Source: JBNKDD01 sp050288085
GTDB taxonomy: Bacteria > Chloroflexota > Anaerolineae > Aggregatilineales > UBA3940
Reading direction: 5' to 3'
Length of the DNA: 34,010 nt
Assembly: GCA_050288085.1 (NCBI GenBank)
Contig: JBNKDD010000024.1
Location: forward strand, 1 to 34,010
A model generated the notes under the pieces. It was not told the DNA's origin. It saw only the letters and a list, made by a program, of their open reading frames with translations, and ran no database searches. Below are positions 1-8,006 of this stretch, in pieces; the first letter of the stretch is position 1, and each line of letters opens with the position of its first letter. The translations under genes were made by a program, and so were the position numbers.

Positions 1-484
1 CGACGATCCAGTCCATGATTTCGCCGTAGTCGGCGATTTCGTCCGGTGACCATTCAATCGGGCGATTGCCGAAAGAGGCAGCGCTGCCCCGCGCATCGAG
101 GTAGATCACCGCATACCCGGCTTCGTTGGCCGCCGCCGCTTCCGGGTCAAGCTCGGAAATATGCACCAGTTCTGGATCGTACCCGGCCAACCGTACCTGC
201 ATTTTCATGGCAAAGTCCATGTCCATGACGTAGGTTGCCCGGCTGTAGCGGGTCGCATTGATCAGGGTGGGGACCTGCTCACCGGCTTCCAGGTCGGGCG
301 GCAGCCAGACATCGAATGCGATATCGACACCGTCACGCATCGTCAGGTACCGTGACTGGAAACGTGGCAGGCCGCTCGGCGTTGTTTGCTTGTTCATCTC
401 CGGGTATGATGCCACCCAGATAACAAGGCCAATACCTACAATAACGATAAGTGCTCCAATAATCAGTGCAATCTTCTTCCACAT
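1..484 (-). CDS. CocE/NonD-type (peptidase S15-like) hydrolase, 5' part
   Basis: The reading frame opens with ATG at 484 and runs off the left edge, giving the first 161 residues. It begins with Lys residues and one hydrophobic segment (about residues 5-25), so the protein is membrane-anchored or exported. Next come 'MRDGVDIAFDVWLPPD' and later 'YLDARGSAASFG', which match the start of the alpha/beta-hydrolase domain of CocE/NonD and X-Pro dipeptidyl-peptidase (S15) proteins. In that family a Gly-x-Ser-x-Gly nucleophile follows, here beyond the window. The substrate cannot be told; family members cleave esters, amides or N-terminal dipeptides. Its upstream region is a near copy of that of the next hydrolase gene, suggesting shared control by the neighbouring LuxR-type regulator. 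Confidence 0.85.
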   Translation of the reverse strand, partial: MWKKIALIIGALIVIVGIGLVIWVASYPEMNKQTTPSGLPRFQSRYLTMRDGVDIAFDVWLPPDLEAGEQVPTLINATRYSRATYVMDMDFAMKMQVRLAGYDPELVHISELDPEAAAANEAGYAVIYLDARGSAASFGNRPIEWSPDEIADYGEIMDWIV

Positions 485-523
485 AGGTTTTTGTCCCTTT
501 CTGTTTTGTGTTTAATCTCGTTC

Positions 524-581
524 ACACTATACAAATGAAAAGGATGGAAGGTCACCATCCAAATGGACGGTGAAAGGATGG
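524..581 (-). promoter_or_regulatory. Promoter/operator of the CocE-like gene (copy 1)
   Basis: Read on the minus strand there is a TATAGT -10 box at 531-526, with a TGACCT-like -35 about 17 bases upstream. Around it lie three GGATGG hexamers: 542-547, 555-560 (inverted, CCATCC) and 576-581. The first two form an inverted repeat across the -35. Bases 524-570 match 1714-1760 at 44 of 47 positions. GGATGG resembles the GGGGA(T/G)GAGG boxes bound by MalT, and a MalT-like regulator is encoded at 1816-4473, so it is the inferred activator. Confidence 0.6.
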
Positions 582-584
582 AAT

Positions 585-625
585 CAAAAAAACGGCAGTG
601 TGATTGGTGTCACACTGCCGTTTTT
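585..625. terminator. Bidirectional intrinsic terminator
   Basis: A perfect 12-bp stem (592-603 with 610-621, ACGGCAGTGTGA and its complement) has a 6-base loop, an A-run on the left and a T-run on the right. It lies just past the stop of the minus-strand hydrolase at 644 and can stop transcription on either strand. Confidence 0.85.
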
Positions 626-643
626 GATTCGGTTGGTGGTGGT

Positions 644-1666
644 CTAACTGTTGAGATCGATGAGTTTTAAGATGGCGTCAATAACCAGCTCCGGTTGGTC
701 GTTGTGAATATAATGGCCGCTTTTCTCAGCAAGAATAAGTTCGCTGTTGGTTGAGAGACCGGCCAATTCTTCTTGCATTCCCAGGTTTATGTCCCGAAGC
801 TCGTTGTATTCCTCGTCTGGCAGCCCGGAATTATTAACGGTGTAGCCCTGGGCCAAAATGATCAATGGTAAATCTCCCAAATCCTGTAGTGGTTTATCTT
901 GACTGGTTATAATCCGCTGCGCTTTCATTTCGTTATCAAATGCATGATAGAAGTGAGGTTGGTACATCCTCGATAAAATGGCGGCCCTGACCTCGTCTGA
1001 ATAGCCCCCTTCAAGCATTCCCTCAAACAGTTTGAAAGCGCGAGGCAGTCCGAAAGGATAAAGCACGCTTCCGACTGAGGCGATCATTTCAACTGTATTC
1101 TCATAACTTTCGAATGATTCGACGGCGACTGCGGGCAATATATTCCGCTGATTTTCGTGCGAAGAATCGACCAGTACCAGTCCAACCACGTCTTCGGGGT
1201 AGCGGTGAACATATTCGCGCATATAAACGCCGCCGATTGAATGCGCGACCATGATAAATGGGCCTTCTTCTCCGCCGTTTTCGAGGACTTCATGAAGATT
1301 GTCGGCAATATCTTCCGGGGTCAAGACTTCGCTTACCGGGTCACTCCAGCCCAGGCCCGGTCGATCATAGGTGCACATCCGGGCTGCTTCTGCTATTTCT
1401 GGTTGAACCTTTTCCCATACCAGCGATGAATCTCCTAGCCCCGATTCGGCAACAACGGTTATATCGCCTTCTCCCTGGCAGTATAAATGCATGCTGCCCC
1501 GGCTTGTTTCTACCATGACCCCTGGCGCGGGGAAATTCTTTTCATCCCGGCTGCTGGCTATCGATTCAAACGTAAAGCCAACCACCATCAAAATGAGGAG
1601 GATAAAAACGATCACAAGCAATACTTTGTAGCCCATCCTCAAGCTCTGCCATTTTTTCGATATCAT
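644..1666 (-). CDS. Membrane-anchored alpha/beta hydrolase
   Basis: A 340-residue alpha/beta-hydrolase-fold protein. A hydrophobic segment at about residues 13-33 anchors it, with the catalytic domain outside the membrane. The fold shows 'YDRPGLGWSDP' before the nucleophile elbow 'VAHSIGG' (Ser143), and a C-terminal 'SGHYIHNDQPELV' with the likely catalytic His. The substrate is unknown; the closest look is to esterase/haloperoxidase-like hydrolases. The start chosen is ATG at 1666: an upstream in-frame GTG at 1705 lacks a ribosome site and sits only a few bases from the promoter. It ends before a strong terminator. Its upstream region duplicates that of the CocE-like gene, so the two hydrolases are probably co-regulated. 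Confidence 0.85.
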   Translation of the reverse strand: MISKKWQSLRMGYKVLLVIVFILLILMVVGFTFESIASSRDEKNFPAPGVMVETSRGSMHLYCQGEGDITVVAESGLGDSSLVWEKVQPEIAEAARMCTYDRPGLGWSDPVSEVLTPEDIADNLHEVLENGGEEGPFIMVAHSIGGVYMREYVHRYPEDVVGLVLVDSSHENQRNILPAVAVESFESYENTVEMIASVGSVLYPFGLPRAFKLFEGMLEGGYSDEVRAAILSRMYQPHFYHAFDNEMKAQRIITSQDKPLQDLGDLPLIILAQGYTVNNSGLPDEEYNELRDINLGMQEELAGLSTNSELILAEKSGHYIHNDQPELVIDAILKLIDLNS

Positions 1667-1713
1667 AATCAATGTTTTCCTTATCGGTTGTGGTGATGCT
1701 CTCACTGATATTT

Positions 1714-1760
1714 ACACTATACAAACGAAGAGGATGGACGGTCACCATCCAAATGGACGG
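1714..1760 (-). promoter_or_regulatory. Promoter/operator of the alpha/beta hydrolase (copy 2)
   Basis: This is the second copy of the element at 524-570, with 3 mismatches in 47. It keeps the TATAGT -10 box and the GGATGG/CCATCC inverted repeat (1732-1737 and 1745-1750). The third GGATGG of copy 1 is absent. It lies directly downstream of the LuxR/MalT-like gene and upstream of the hydrolase. Confidence 0.6.
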
Positions 1761-1770
1761 AATTAAAAAA

Positions 1771-1796
1771 TGGCAGTGTGAGTGATGGCACATCGC
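1771..1796 (-). terminator. Degenerate hairpin, probable terminator of the LuxR gene
   Basis: GGCAGTGTG pairs imperfectly with CACATCGCC and an A-run precedes it on the plus strand, which reads as a T-run on the minus strand. It sits just after the stop of the regulator (1816). It occupies the same place relative to the operator repeat as the perfect terminator at 585-625, so it looks like a diverged copy of it. Confidence 0.5.
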
Positions 1797-1815
1797 CGCT
1801 AGTCTTTGATGAGGA

Positions 1816-4473
1816 CTAGATAATCCCCAACTCTCGCGCGATAGCGACCGCCTCGCTCCGGTTCTTGGCCCCCAGCTTCAGGTATATCTGGCTGGCATAC
1901 CATCGGATCGTATTGACGGAGAGATACATTTCGTCGCCGATCTCACGGTTTGATTGCCCTGCTGACATCAACCGTAAAACCGTCACTTCACGGTCGTTGA
2001 GCGGCTCGTCCAGTTCGCCCTGACTTGCTCCATCCGCTTGCACCTCTGCGCCGAATGCCTCCAACAGTCGATCCCGGTGGGCTGACGGTGGCAGTTCTTT
2101 GAGGTAGGGAACCAGTATCGCCTGGTAGTCCATAAATGGCCGGACATACCTCGATGGGCTGGCAAGCTCGACGGCCTCGCCGAGTGCCTCCAATGTATCG
2201 TCACGGTCTCCCCGCGAGGCCAGTGCCGCCGCCTTCAATGCCAATAGCTCGACCAGGCGGCCATAACGCCCGCACCCCTGATCCCGCTCGATCAATGGGG
2301 CGATAAAAGATAAGGCGCGGTCGGCTTCCCCTTGTACGATCCACAGCCGGATCAACGGGACGCACTCGGAAATCCGCTCGAAGCCAATCTCAGCACCATC
2401 AGCCAGCAGCCCTGACCGGTCGGCCCAGCATGCCGCCGACTCGATCTCCCCGCGTGAGAGGGCTAGCCGCGCCGCAAACCCCTCTGCAAGGCCCTGTGCC
2501 CAGGGTGACATGCCGCTTGCGAACTGTCGTGCCTCGTCTATCAGCGCCTCTGCCTGATCGTACTCGCCGCGCAAACGGTGTGTCTCGGCCAGTTCGAGCA
2601 ATCCGACGGCCAGCCCTTCTCCGTGCTGCCACTCGCGGCACAGCTCAATACCTCGCCTGATTTGCTCGACCGCGCCATCAAGGTCATTTTGCTCGCGCAT
2701 AATGACCCCAATCTCGGCCTGAGCATGTCCGGTCATCGGCATATCGCGGTGTCCGGTGAGGTCTTCGGCAAACTGTATGAGTTGATTGTAGGCATCGAGC
2801 GAATCAAAGAGGTTACCCTCTTCCCGTAGAATTTCACCCAGCCCGGCATAGCTGAACATCCCTAAAGGAAGGCTGCCAATCTGCTTCGCGATGGCTATCG
2901 CCTGCAGGAAAGCGTCCTTTGCCTCGGCGTTCTGCCCGCTGTAGATATAAGCCTGCCCCAGGCAGGTGGTTGTTCGCCCGCGTAAAGTGACTTCATCCGG
3001 TGGGAGCAGGTCTAAGGCCCGCCTTGCACAATCGCGGATCGCCTCTGTTTTTCCCTTCAGCAAGTTGATATAGGCCCGGTGTGCGTAAATATGCCCCATC
3101 AAGAGGTTGGCTTCAGCCGGGGCCAGTTGATCACAATGAGCCTCCGCCGCCTCCAACCAATGACAGGCCGTTTCAAGCTGCCCGACAATCGACCATGCCC
3201 ACCCCAGATAAACACATAAATAAGGACGCTGTTTAGCCAACGCCTGCGGCAGACGCTCAATCCACTGGATCACCAACTCATGGTTTCCGGTTGCCAGGAT
3301 TTCCGGTGACAGAACCTCGATCAGGTCAGCCGCCTGTTCGTAGTCTTTTGCCTTCAGTGTGTAGTGCAATGCATCACGCGGCAAACCTGCCTGTTTAAAC
3401 CACTCAATTGTCTGCTGATACAGCTCCGGGATGATCGACGCTTCCCGGTCGTAGAGTTGAAGCTGTAAGAACTCCGCAAACAGGTGATGATATCTGAACC
3501 ATTCCTGTTTGTTGTCCTGTGCCACCAGGAAGAGATTACCCTGTTCCAACTGTCGCAGAATATCCCGGCTATTTACTTCCTCAACCAGTTCATCGCACAA
3601 ACTGGCGCAGAATCGCTCCAGGATCGAGGTCCGCAGGAGAAACTTCTGTATCTCTGGTGTTTGCCGCGAGAGAACCTCATCGACCAGATAATCGGTCAGG
3701 AAGCGGTGACTCCCGGTAAACGCACGGACAAACTCAGATTTGTCGGAAGCATTCTTCAGAGAGATTGCCGCCAGTTGCAACCCTGCGATCCAACCCTCGG
3801 TTCGTGTGGTTAGCGCGTTGACATCCTCCTGGTTCAGTGCCAATGAGAGCAGGTCATTGAAGAATGTCATGCTTTCGGTTTGTGAGAACCGTAGATCATC
3901 CGCGCGGATTTCGGTCAGCAAACCCTGCACTCGCAGTCGTGACAGCGCTATCGGCGGGTCTTCACGGGTCATGATCACCAGGTGCATATTCCCCGGCAGG
4001 TTTTCGATCAGGAACTCCACCCCATCGTGGATATCTGCGGTACCGATCTCGTGGTAATCATCCAGGCATAGGATCAAGGAATCGCCCGCTGCTGCGATTT
4101 CGTTGATCAGGTTGGTCAAAATCGCCCTGACCGGTGAGCCTTGCAGCGCCGCCTGCGAAACCTTCCCAAGTGAAGGATCTATTGTTTGCAGGGCAGCTAT
4201 CACATAGTCCCAGAATTGACCGGCTGAATTATCGCTGTCATCAAGCGAAAGCCATCCGATCCGATCCTGGTAGCCATCAGGCAGTCCATTCGACAACCAC
4301 TCGGTGATAAGTGTTGTCTTGCCAAATCCCGCCGGGGCAGTGACTACTGTCAGCTTACCAGCCAAACCATTATTTAGCTGGTCGATCAGGATAGGGCGAG
4401 CAACCAGGTTGAGACTGGATCGTGGGATATGCAGTTTGGTGATTAACATTGGCGATGCAACTTGTTGAGTCAT
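1816..4473 (-). CDS. LuxR-family regulator of the MalT/LAL type
   Basis: An 885-residue signal-transducing ATPase regulator. The N-terminus carries a Walker A motif 'APAGFGKTT' (46-54) and a Walker B-like 'LILCLDDYHE' near 133-142. A winged-helix-like region and a long helical TPR-type repeat region fill the middle (about 350-800). The last 60 residues are a LuxR helix-turn-helix ('LNDREVTVLRLMSAGQSNREI'). Size and order match the MalT/LAL class (about 900 residues), in which an inducer and ATP drive multimerisation and activation at repeated boxes. The inducer cannot be read from sequence. It lies directly upstream of a hydrolase gene with a GGATGG operator, which is also found before a second hydrolase. 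The start ATG is preceded by a GGAAAG ribosome site. Confidence 0.93.
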   Translation of the reverse strand: MTQQVASPMLITKLHIPRSSLNLVARPILIDQLNNGLAGKLTVVTAPAGFGKTTLITEWLSNGLPDGYQDRIGWLSLDDSDNSAGQFWDYVIAALQTIDPSLGKVSQAALQGSPVRAILTNLINEIAAAGDSLILCLDDYHEIGTADIHDGVEFLIENLPGNMHLVIMTREDPPIALSRLRVQGLLTEIRADDLRFSQTESMTFFNDLLSLALNQEDVNALTTRTEGWIAGLQLAAISLKNASDKSEFVRAFTGSHRFLTDYLVDEVLSRQTPEIQKFLLRTSILERFCASLCDELVEEVNSRDILRQLEQGNLFLVAQDNKQEWFRYHHLFAEFLQLQLYDREASIIPELYQQTIEWFKQAGLPRDALHYTLKAKDYEQAADLIEVLSPEILATGNHELVIQWIERLPQALAKQRPYLCVYLGWAWSIVGQLETACHWLEAAEAHCDQLAPAEANLLMGHIYAHRAYINLLKGKTEAIRDCARRALDLLPPDEVTLRGRTTTCLGQAYIYSGQNAEAKDAFLQAIAIAKQIGSLPLGMFSYAGLGEILREEGNLFDSLDAYNQLIQFAEDLTGHRDMPMTGHAQAEIGVIMREQNDLDGAVEQIRRGIELCREWQHGEGLAVGLLELAETHRLRGEYDQAEALIDEARQFASGMSPWAQGLAEGFAARLALSRGEIESAACWADRSGLLADGAEIGFERISECVPLIRLWIVQGEADRALSFIAPLIERDQGCGRYGRLVELLALKAAALASRGDRDDTLEALGEAVELASPSRYVRPFMDYQAILVPYLKELPPSAHRDRLLEAFGAEVQADGASQGELDEPLNDREVTVLRLMSAGQSNREIGDEMYLSVNTIRWYASQIYLKLGAKNRSEAVAIARELGII

Positions 4474-4918
4474 CTTTAGGCTTTCCAGCTATTAAGCAAC
4501 TTGAATAATACTACAGTCAGCTTCAATACCGGGCAAGATAGGTTAAGTTCAGGTTATGGTGCTTTGTGTAGAGGTGCGGCGAAGGGCGGGAGATCACTCC
4601 GTTGATCGACAGGGACAGCATAGCCAGGCTATAAGCGCTCAACCCAGCACAGGGCGGGCCCCCCACAAGACAATGGTCAGCCCGGATGGTGGTGGGCCGA
4701 GTCTCAGGGATATGTGTGTCTTCCTGCCCAACATGTATGAGAGGAAAAGTATGAGGTTTGGATGTTGTGAGAGTTACACATTAGACTTCTTCCCGGATAG
4801 CCCGGTCGAACCAGAGCCTTCGGAATTGAATCACATACGTTCATGAATTACACTCGCGTTTGAGTTGAGTTTTGTGAGGTAGTTTTTTTATCCTCTCAAC
4901 TGAGGGTAAAATCGAGCC
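4474..4918. other. 445-base intergenic region with no supported gene
   Basis: This region separates the divergent LuxR regulator and ubiX. A plus-strand frame at 4556-4846 is open, but it has no ribosome site, no recognisable motif and odd composition, so it is not called. The right end holds a TAAAAT promoter box just before ubiX. A short inverted repeat (GTTGAG near 4863 and CTCAAC near 4895) flanks a T-run. Nothing else is identified. Confidence 0.5.
4907..4912 (+). promoter_or_regulatory. -10 box of the ubiX operon, possibly leaderless
   Basis: TAAAAT ends 7 bases before the A of the ubiX ATG, which would place the transcript start on the start codon. No clear -35 is seen. A GAGGG at 4902-4906 could instead be a ribosome site, but the 12-base spacing is long. 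The two readings exclude each other. Confidence 0.4.
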
Positions 4919-5482
4919 ATGAGCAGACAAATTGTCCTGGCAATCACAGGAGCCTCTGGTGCGACCTATGGTATCCGAGCCTTAGAAATCCTGCGATCAT
5001 TGGGCCACCAAACACACCTGATTATCAGCAGCGCCGCACATCAGACCATTGAACAAGAAACCGACCGCACAGTAGATGAGATCGCCGCGCTGGCTTCAGT
5101 TACATACGATCCCGCCAATATCGGCGCACCGGTCGCTTCTGGCTCTTTTCCGGTCGAGGGTATGTTGGTAGCTCCCTGCTCGATCAAAACGCTCTCTGCT
5201 ATAGCCAATTCATACACCGTTGACCTGACCGCCAGGGCCGCTGATGTATGTCTGAAGGAAGGCCGTCCCCTGGTGCTGATGGTGCGTGAATCGCCGCTGC
5301 ATATCGGGCATTTGCGGCTGATGACCCAGGCTGCTGAATCGGGCGCGGTGATTTGCCCACCTGTCCCGGCATTCTATGGGCATCCGCAAACCGTCGCTGA
5401 TATTGTCAATGACTCGGTGGGGCGGGCGCTGGCACGGCTGGGTATCGATAATGATGCATTTTCAAAATGGGGGGTGAATTAA
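4919..5482 (+). CDS. ubiX: Flavin prenyltransferase (UbiX family)
   Basis: A 187-residue protein of normal length for the family. It makes prenylated FMN from reduced FMN and dimethylallyl phosphate, the cofactor of UbiD-type decarboxylases. The N-terminal nucleotide-binding loop 'ITGASGATYG' (9-18) is visible. So are 'VAPCSIKTLSAIA' and the C-terminal 'LVLMVRESPLH' and 'PPVPAFYGHP', all hallmark UbiX blocks. The stop TAA touches the ATG of the UbiD gene, so translation is probably coupled. The adjacency explains its role: it activates the UbiD-type enzyme encoded next. It is the first gene of a four-gene operon with aconitase X subunits. Confidence 0.95.
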   Translation: MSRQIVLAITGASGATYGIRALEILRSLGHQTHLIISSAAHQTIEQETDRTVDEIAALASVTYDPANIGAPVASGSFPVEGMLVAPCSIKTLSAIANSYTVDLTARAADVCLKEGRPLVLMVRESPLHIGHLRLMTQAAESGAVICPPVPAFYGHPQTVADIVNDSVGRALARLGIDNDAFSKWGVN

Positions 5483-6793
5483 ATGTCTTTGCGTGATTAC
5501 ATCCAATCGCTGAAAGAAATTGGCAAGCTGGTTGTCATCGATGAACCAGTTTCCAAAAAGTACGAGATCGCCGGAATCCTCAAAAAGCTTGAGCCGCGCC
5601 CGGTTTTGTTCGAGAATGTCAAGGAATCGCAGTTGCGGGTTATCGGCAATCTGTTTTGCGGCAAGGGGCCATTTGCTGATTATTTCGGTATCCAGCCCTC
5701 ACAGATCATCGCCACGCTGACTCAAGCCATCGATTCGGCCTCACCGCCGGAGGAATGGTCAGGTGATGTCGCTCCCTGCCAGGAAGTCGTGAACCTGGAC
5801 CCAGACCTTGATGATCTGCCGATCCTGTATCACTGTGAGGGGGATGGCGGCAATTATATCAGTTCGGGTGTCTTCATGACCCGTCACCCGGAGCACGGTC
5901 AGAATGCCGATTTCCACCGGGCAATGCAGTTCTCCAAGACCGAGATGGCGATCCGAGTTGTAAAGGGCCGCCACTTCGATGCTTTTTTGCAGGATCGTAA
6001 AGAGCTTGATGTGGCGGTATGTGTGGGATTGCCACCCAATATATTGGCCGCGGGGGCAACTTCGGTTGCTATCGGGTTTGACGAGTTGCATATCGCCAAC
6101 GCGCTCGAACCCTTCACTGTCGTTCCCGCCAAAACGGTCGATGTGCTCGTCCCGGCGGAAGCCGAATTCGTGCTGGAGGGCACAGTCTATCTCGATAGGC
6201 GTCATGCCGAAGGCCCGTTTGTCGATCTGACCGAAACCCAGGATGTGATCCGGGAGGAGCCGGTTTTTGTCGTCAAGGCGATCACCCACCGGCAGGATGC
6301 TATCTGGCATGCGCTGCTGCCAGGTGCATTGGAGCACAAGCTGTTGATGGGTATGCCGCGTGAACCAACCATCTTCCAATCGGTAAACCAGGTGGTGCCC
6401 TGCCTTGATGTTCACATCAACCCCGGCGGTTGTTCGTGGCTGCATGCCATTGTCCAGATCGACAAGCAGCACGAGGACGACGGGAAAAAGGCCATCGATG
6501 CGGCTTTTGCTGGACATGGTTCATGCAAGCATGTTTTCGTAGTGGATGACGACATTGATATTTACGACCCGCTGGCGGTCGAGTGGGCGATGGCGACCCG
6601 CTTCCAGGGCGATGAAGATTTAGTGGTCAAGTCGCGTGCTCGTGGTTCATCGCTTGACCCTTCCAGCGAACCGGGAACCCATAATACCTGCCGGGTGGGC
6701 TTCGACCTGACCAAGCCATTAGAGGCCAAAGGTAAGAATTTCGAAAAGGCTCCCTTCCCCGAAGTAGACTTGAGCAGATATGGACTTGAGTAG
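5483..6793 (+). CDS. UbiD-family decarboxylase, likely anhydromevalonate phosphate decarboxylase
   Basis: A 436-residue prFMN-dependent decarboxylase. Visible family blocks are 'FHRAMQFSKTEMAIRVV', 'DVAVCVGLPPNILAAGATS', the Glu-rich 'PAEAEFVLEG' and 'EGPFVDLT', and 'HALLPGALEHKLLMGMPRE'. UbiD enzymes act on alpha,beta-unsaturated acids. In the archaeal mevalonate pathway a UbiD homologue converts trans-anhydromevalonate 5-phosphate to isopentenyl phosphate. The pairing with UbiX upstream and aconitase X three bases downstream makes that the best assignment; it is inferred from context, not from diagnostic residues. Alternatives are an aromatic-acid or menaquinone-type decarboxylase. A G-rich ribosome site (GGGGGG) lies just upstream of the ATG. 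Confidence 0.85.
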   Translation: MSLRDYIQSLKEIGKLVVIDEPVSKKYEIAGILKKLEPRPVLFENVKESQLRVIGNLFCGKGPFADYFGIQPSQIIATLTQAIDSASPPEEWSGDVAPCQEVVNLDPDLDDLPILYHCEGDGGNYISSGVFMTRHPEHGQNADFHRAMQFSKTEMAIRVVKGRHFDAFLQDRKELDVAVCVGLPPNILAAGATSVAIGFDELHIANALEPFTVVPAKTVDVLVPAEAEFVLEGTVYLDRRHAEGPFVDLTETQDVIREEPVFVVKAITHRQDAIWHALLPGALEHKLLMGMPREPTIFQSVNQVVPCLDVHINPGGCSWLHAIVQIDKQHEDDGKKAIDAAFAGHGSCKHVFVVDDDIDIYDPLAVEWAMATRFQGDEDLVVKSRARGSSLDPSSEPGTHNTCRVGFDLTKPLEAKGKNFEKAPFPEVDLSRYGLE

Positions 6794-6796
6794 CCG

Positions 6797-7999
6797 ATGC
6801 AATTAACTAGCGAAGAACAATCGATGCTGTCCGGTGAGCAGGGCAAAGCAACTCAGAAGGCCATGCAAATCCTCGAAACGCTGGGGCGGATTTACGGCGC
6901 GGCGCGGATGGTGCCGGTCAGTTCGGTGCAGATTGCCGGGGTGAGCTATGATAACCTGGGCGATGCCGGGTTGGAATGGCTGGCGGAAATGGCCGACGGT
7001 GGCGGTCAGACACAGGTGACGACCACCCTCAACCCCGCCGGGATGGACCTCGAAAATTGGGAGACGTTAGGCATCTCACCCGAATTCGCCGAGAAGCAGC
7101 ATAAAGTCGTTGATGCTTTTGCCCGCATGGGTGTGATTACCACCTGTACCTGTACACCCTATCTGGCCGGAAACAAACCGGCCCTGGGTGATACCATCGC
7201 CTGGGCCGAAAGCAGCGCTGTATGTTATGCCAATTCGGTGATCGGTGCACGAACCAATCGAGAGGGCGGCCCAAGCGCATTGGCGGCATCGCTCACCGGT
7301 CGCACGCCGGAATATGGCATGCATTTGGACGAGAACCGCCAACCGGGTGTAACCGTCGAAGTCCAGGCGCAGTTGACCGATACCGCCGATTTTGGTGCAT
7401 TGGGCAAGGCGATTGGCGAGCAGTTGGAGGCACTTGGCCGGAAGACCATCCCCATGATTATGGGTGTCGATTCCGCATCGATGGAGCAGCTTAAATCATT
7501 GTGTGCCAGCATTGCCACTTATGGTGGGCTGGCGATGTTCCATATGCAGGGCATCACACCGGAAGCCGATCAGCACCCCAACCCCACTGAACGATTCGCG
7601 ATCTCCGGCGATGATCTGGAATCGGCCCAGCGGTCGATGTCCGATGCCACTCCCGACGAGGTCGATTTTGTTTCGTTGGGCTGTCCGCATCTGTCAATTG
7701 ACGAGGTTGCCCGAATTGCTGACCTGCTGCAAGGCAAGACAGTAACGAAGGAGTTCTGGATCACCACCTCGCGACCGGTCAAAGCCGCTGCCGATCAGGC
7801 CGGTTACACGGCAATGATCGAGGCGAGTGGGGCGAAATTTGCGGTGGATACTTGCTGTGTAGTGGCTCCGATCCGGGGACGCTTCCGGGCTATGTCAACC
7901 GACAGCGCCAAGGCGTGTTATTACGCCTACAGCAAGAACAAATTCAAGACACGCCTGCTGGACTTCGACCGGGTAGTGGAAGAGGCTGTAAGCGGGTGA
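6797..7999 (+). CDS. Aconitase X large subunit, likely phosphomevalonate dehydratase
   Basis: A 400-residue large (catalytic, Fe-S) subunit of aconitase X. Conserved blocks are 'TTCTCTPYLAGNKPALGD' (Cys117/Cys119), 'WAESSAVCYANSVIGARTNR', 'SLGCPHLSIDE' and 'DTCCVVAP'. The Cys residues in the TCTPY, GCPH and DTC blocks are the likely Fe-S cluster ligands (inference). Separate large and small genes match archaeal phosphomevalonate dehydratase, which removes water from mevalonate 5-phosphate. Bacterial aconitase X proteins can instead be cis-3-hydroxy-L-proline dehydratases. The operon with UbiX and UbiD favours the mevalonate role. It begins three bases after the UbiD stop and ends seven bases before the small-subunit gene. 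Confidence 0.88.
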   Translation: MQLTSEEQSMLSGEQGKATQKAMQILETLGRIYGAARMVPVSSVQIAGVSYDNLGDAGLEWLAEMADGGGQTQVTTTLNPAGMDLENWETLGISPEFAEKQHKVVDAFARMGVITTCTCTPYLAGNKPALGDTIAWAESSAVCYANSVIGARTNREGGPSALAASLTGRTPEYGMHLDENRQPGVTVEVQAQLTDTADFGALGKAIGEQLEALGRKTIPMIMGVDSASMEQLKSLCASIATYGGLAMFHMQGITPEADQHPNPTERFAISGDDLESAQRSMSDATPDEVDFVSLGCPHLSIDEVARIADLLQGKTVTKEFWITTSRPVKAAADQAGYTAMIEASGAKFAVDTCCVVAPIRGRFRAMSTDSAKACYYAYSKNKFKTRLLDFDRVVEEAVSG

Positions 8000-8006
8000 G
8001 GCAAAG

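Noticed and set aside
4556..4846. Plus-strand open frame of 96 codons upstream of ubiX
   Set aside because: No ribosome site, no motif, and an Arg/Ser/Pro-rich composition typical of chance frames.
5759..6517. Long minus-strand frame (252 codons) inside the UbiD gene
   Set aside because: It is antisense to an unmistakable UbiD coding region and has no family features.
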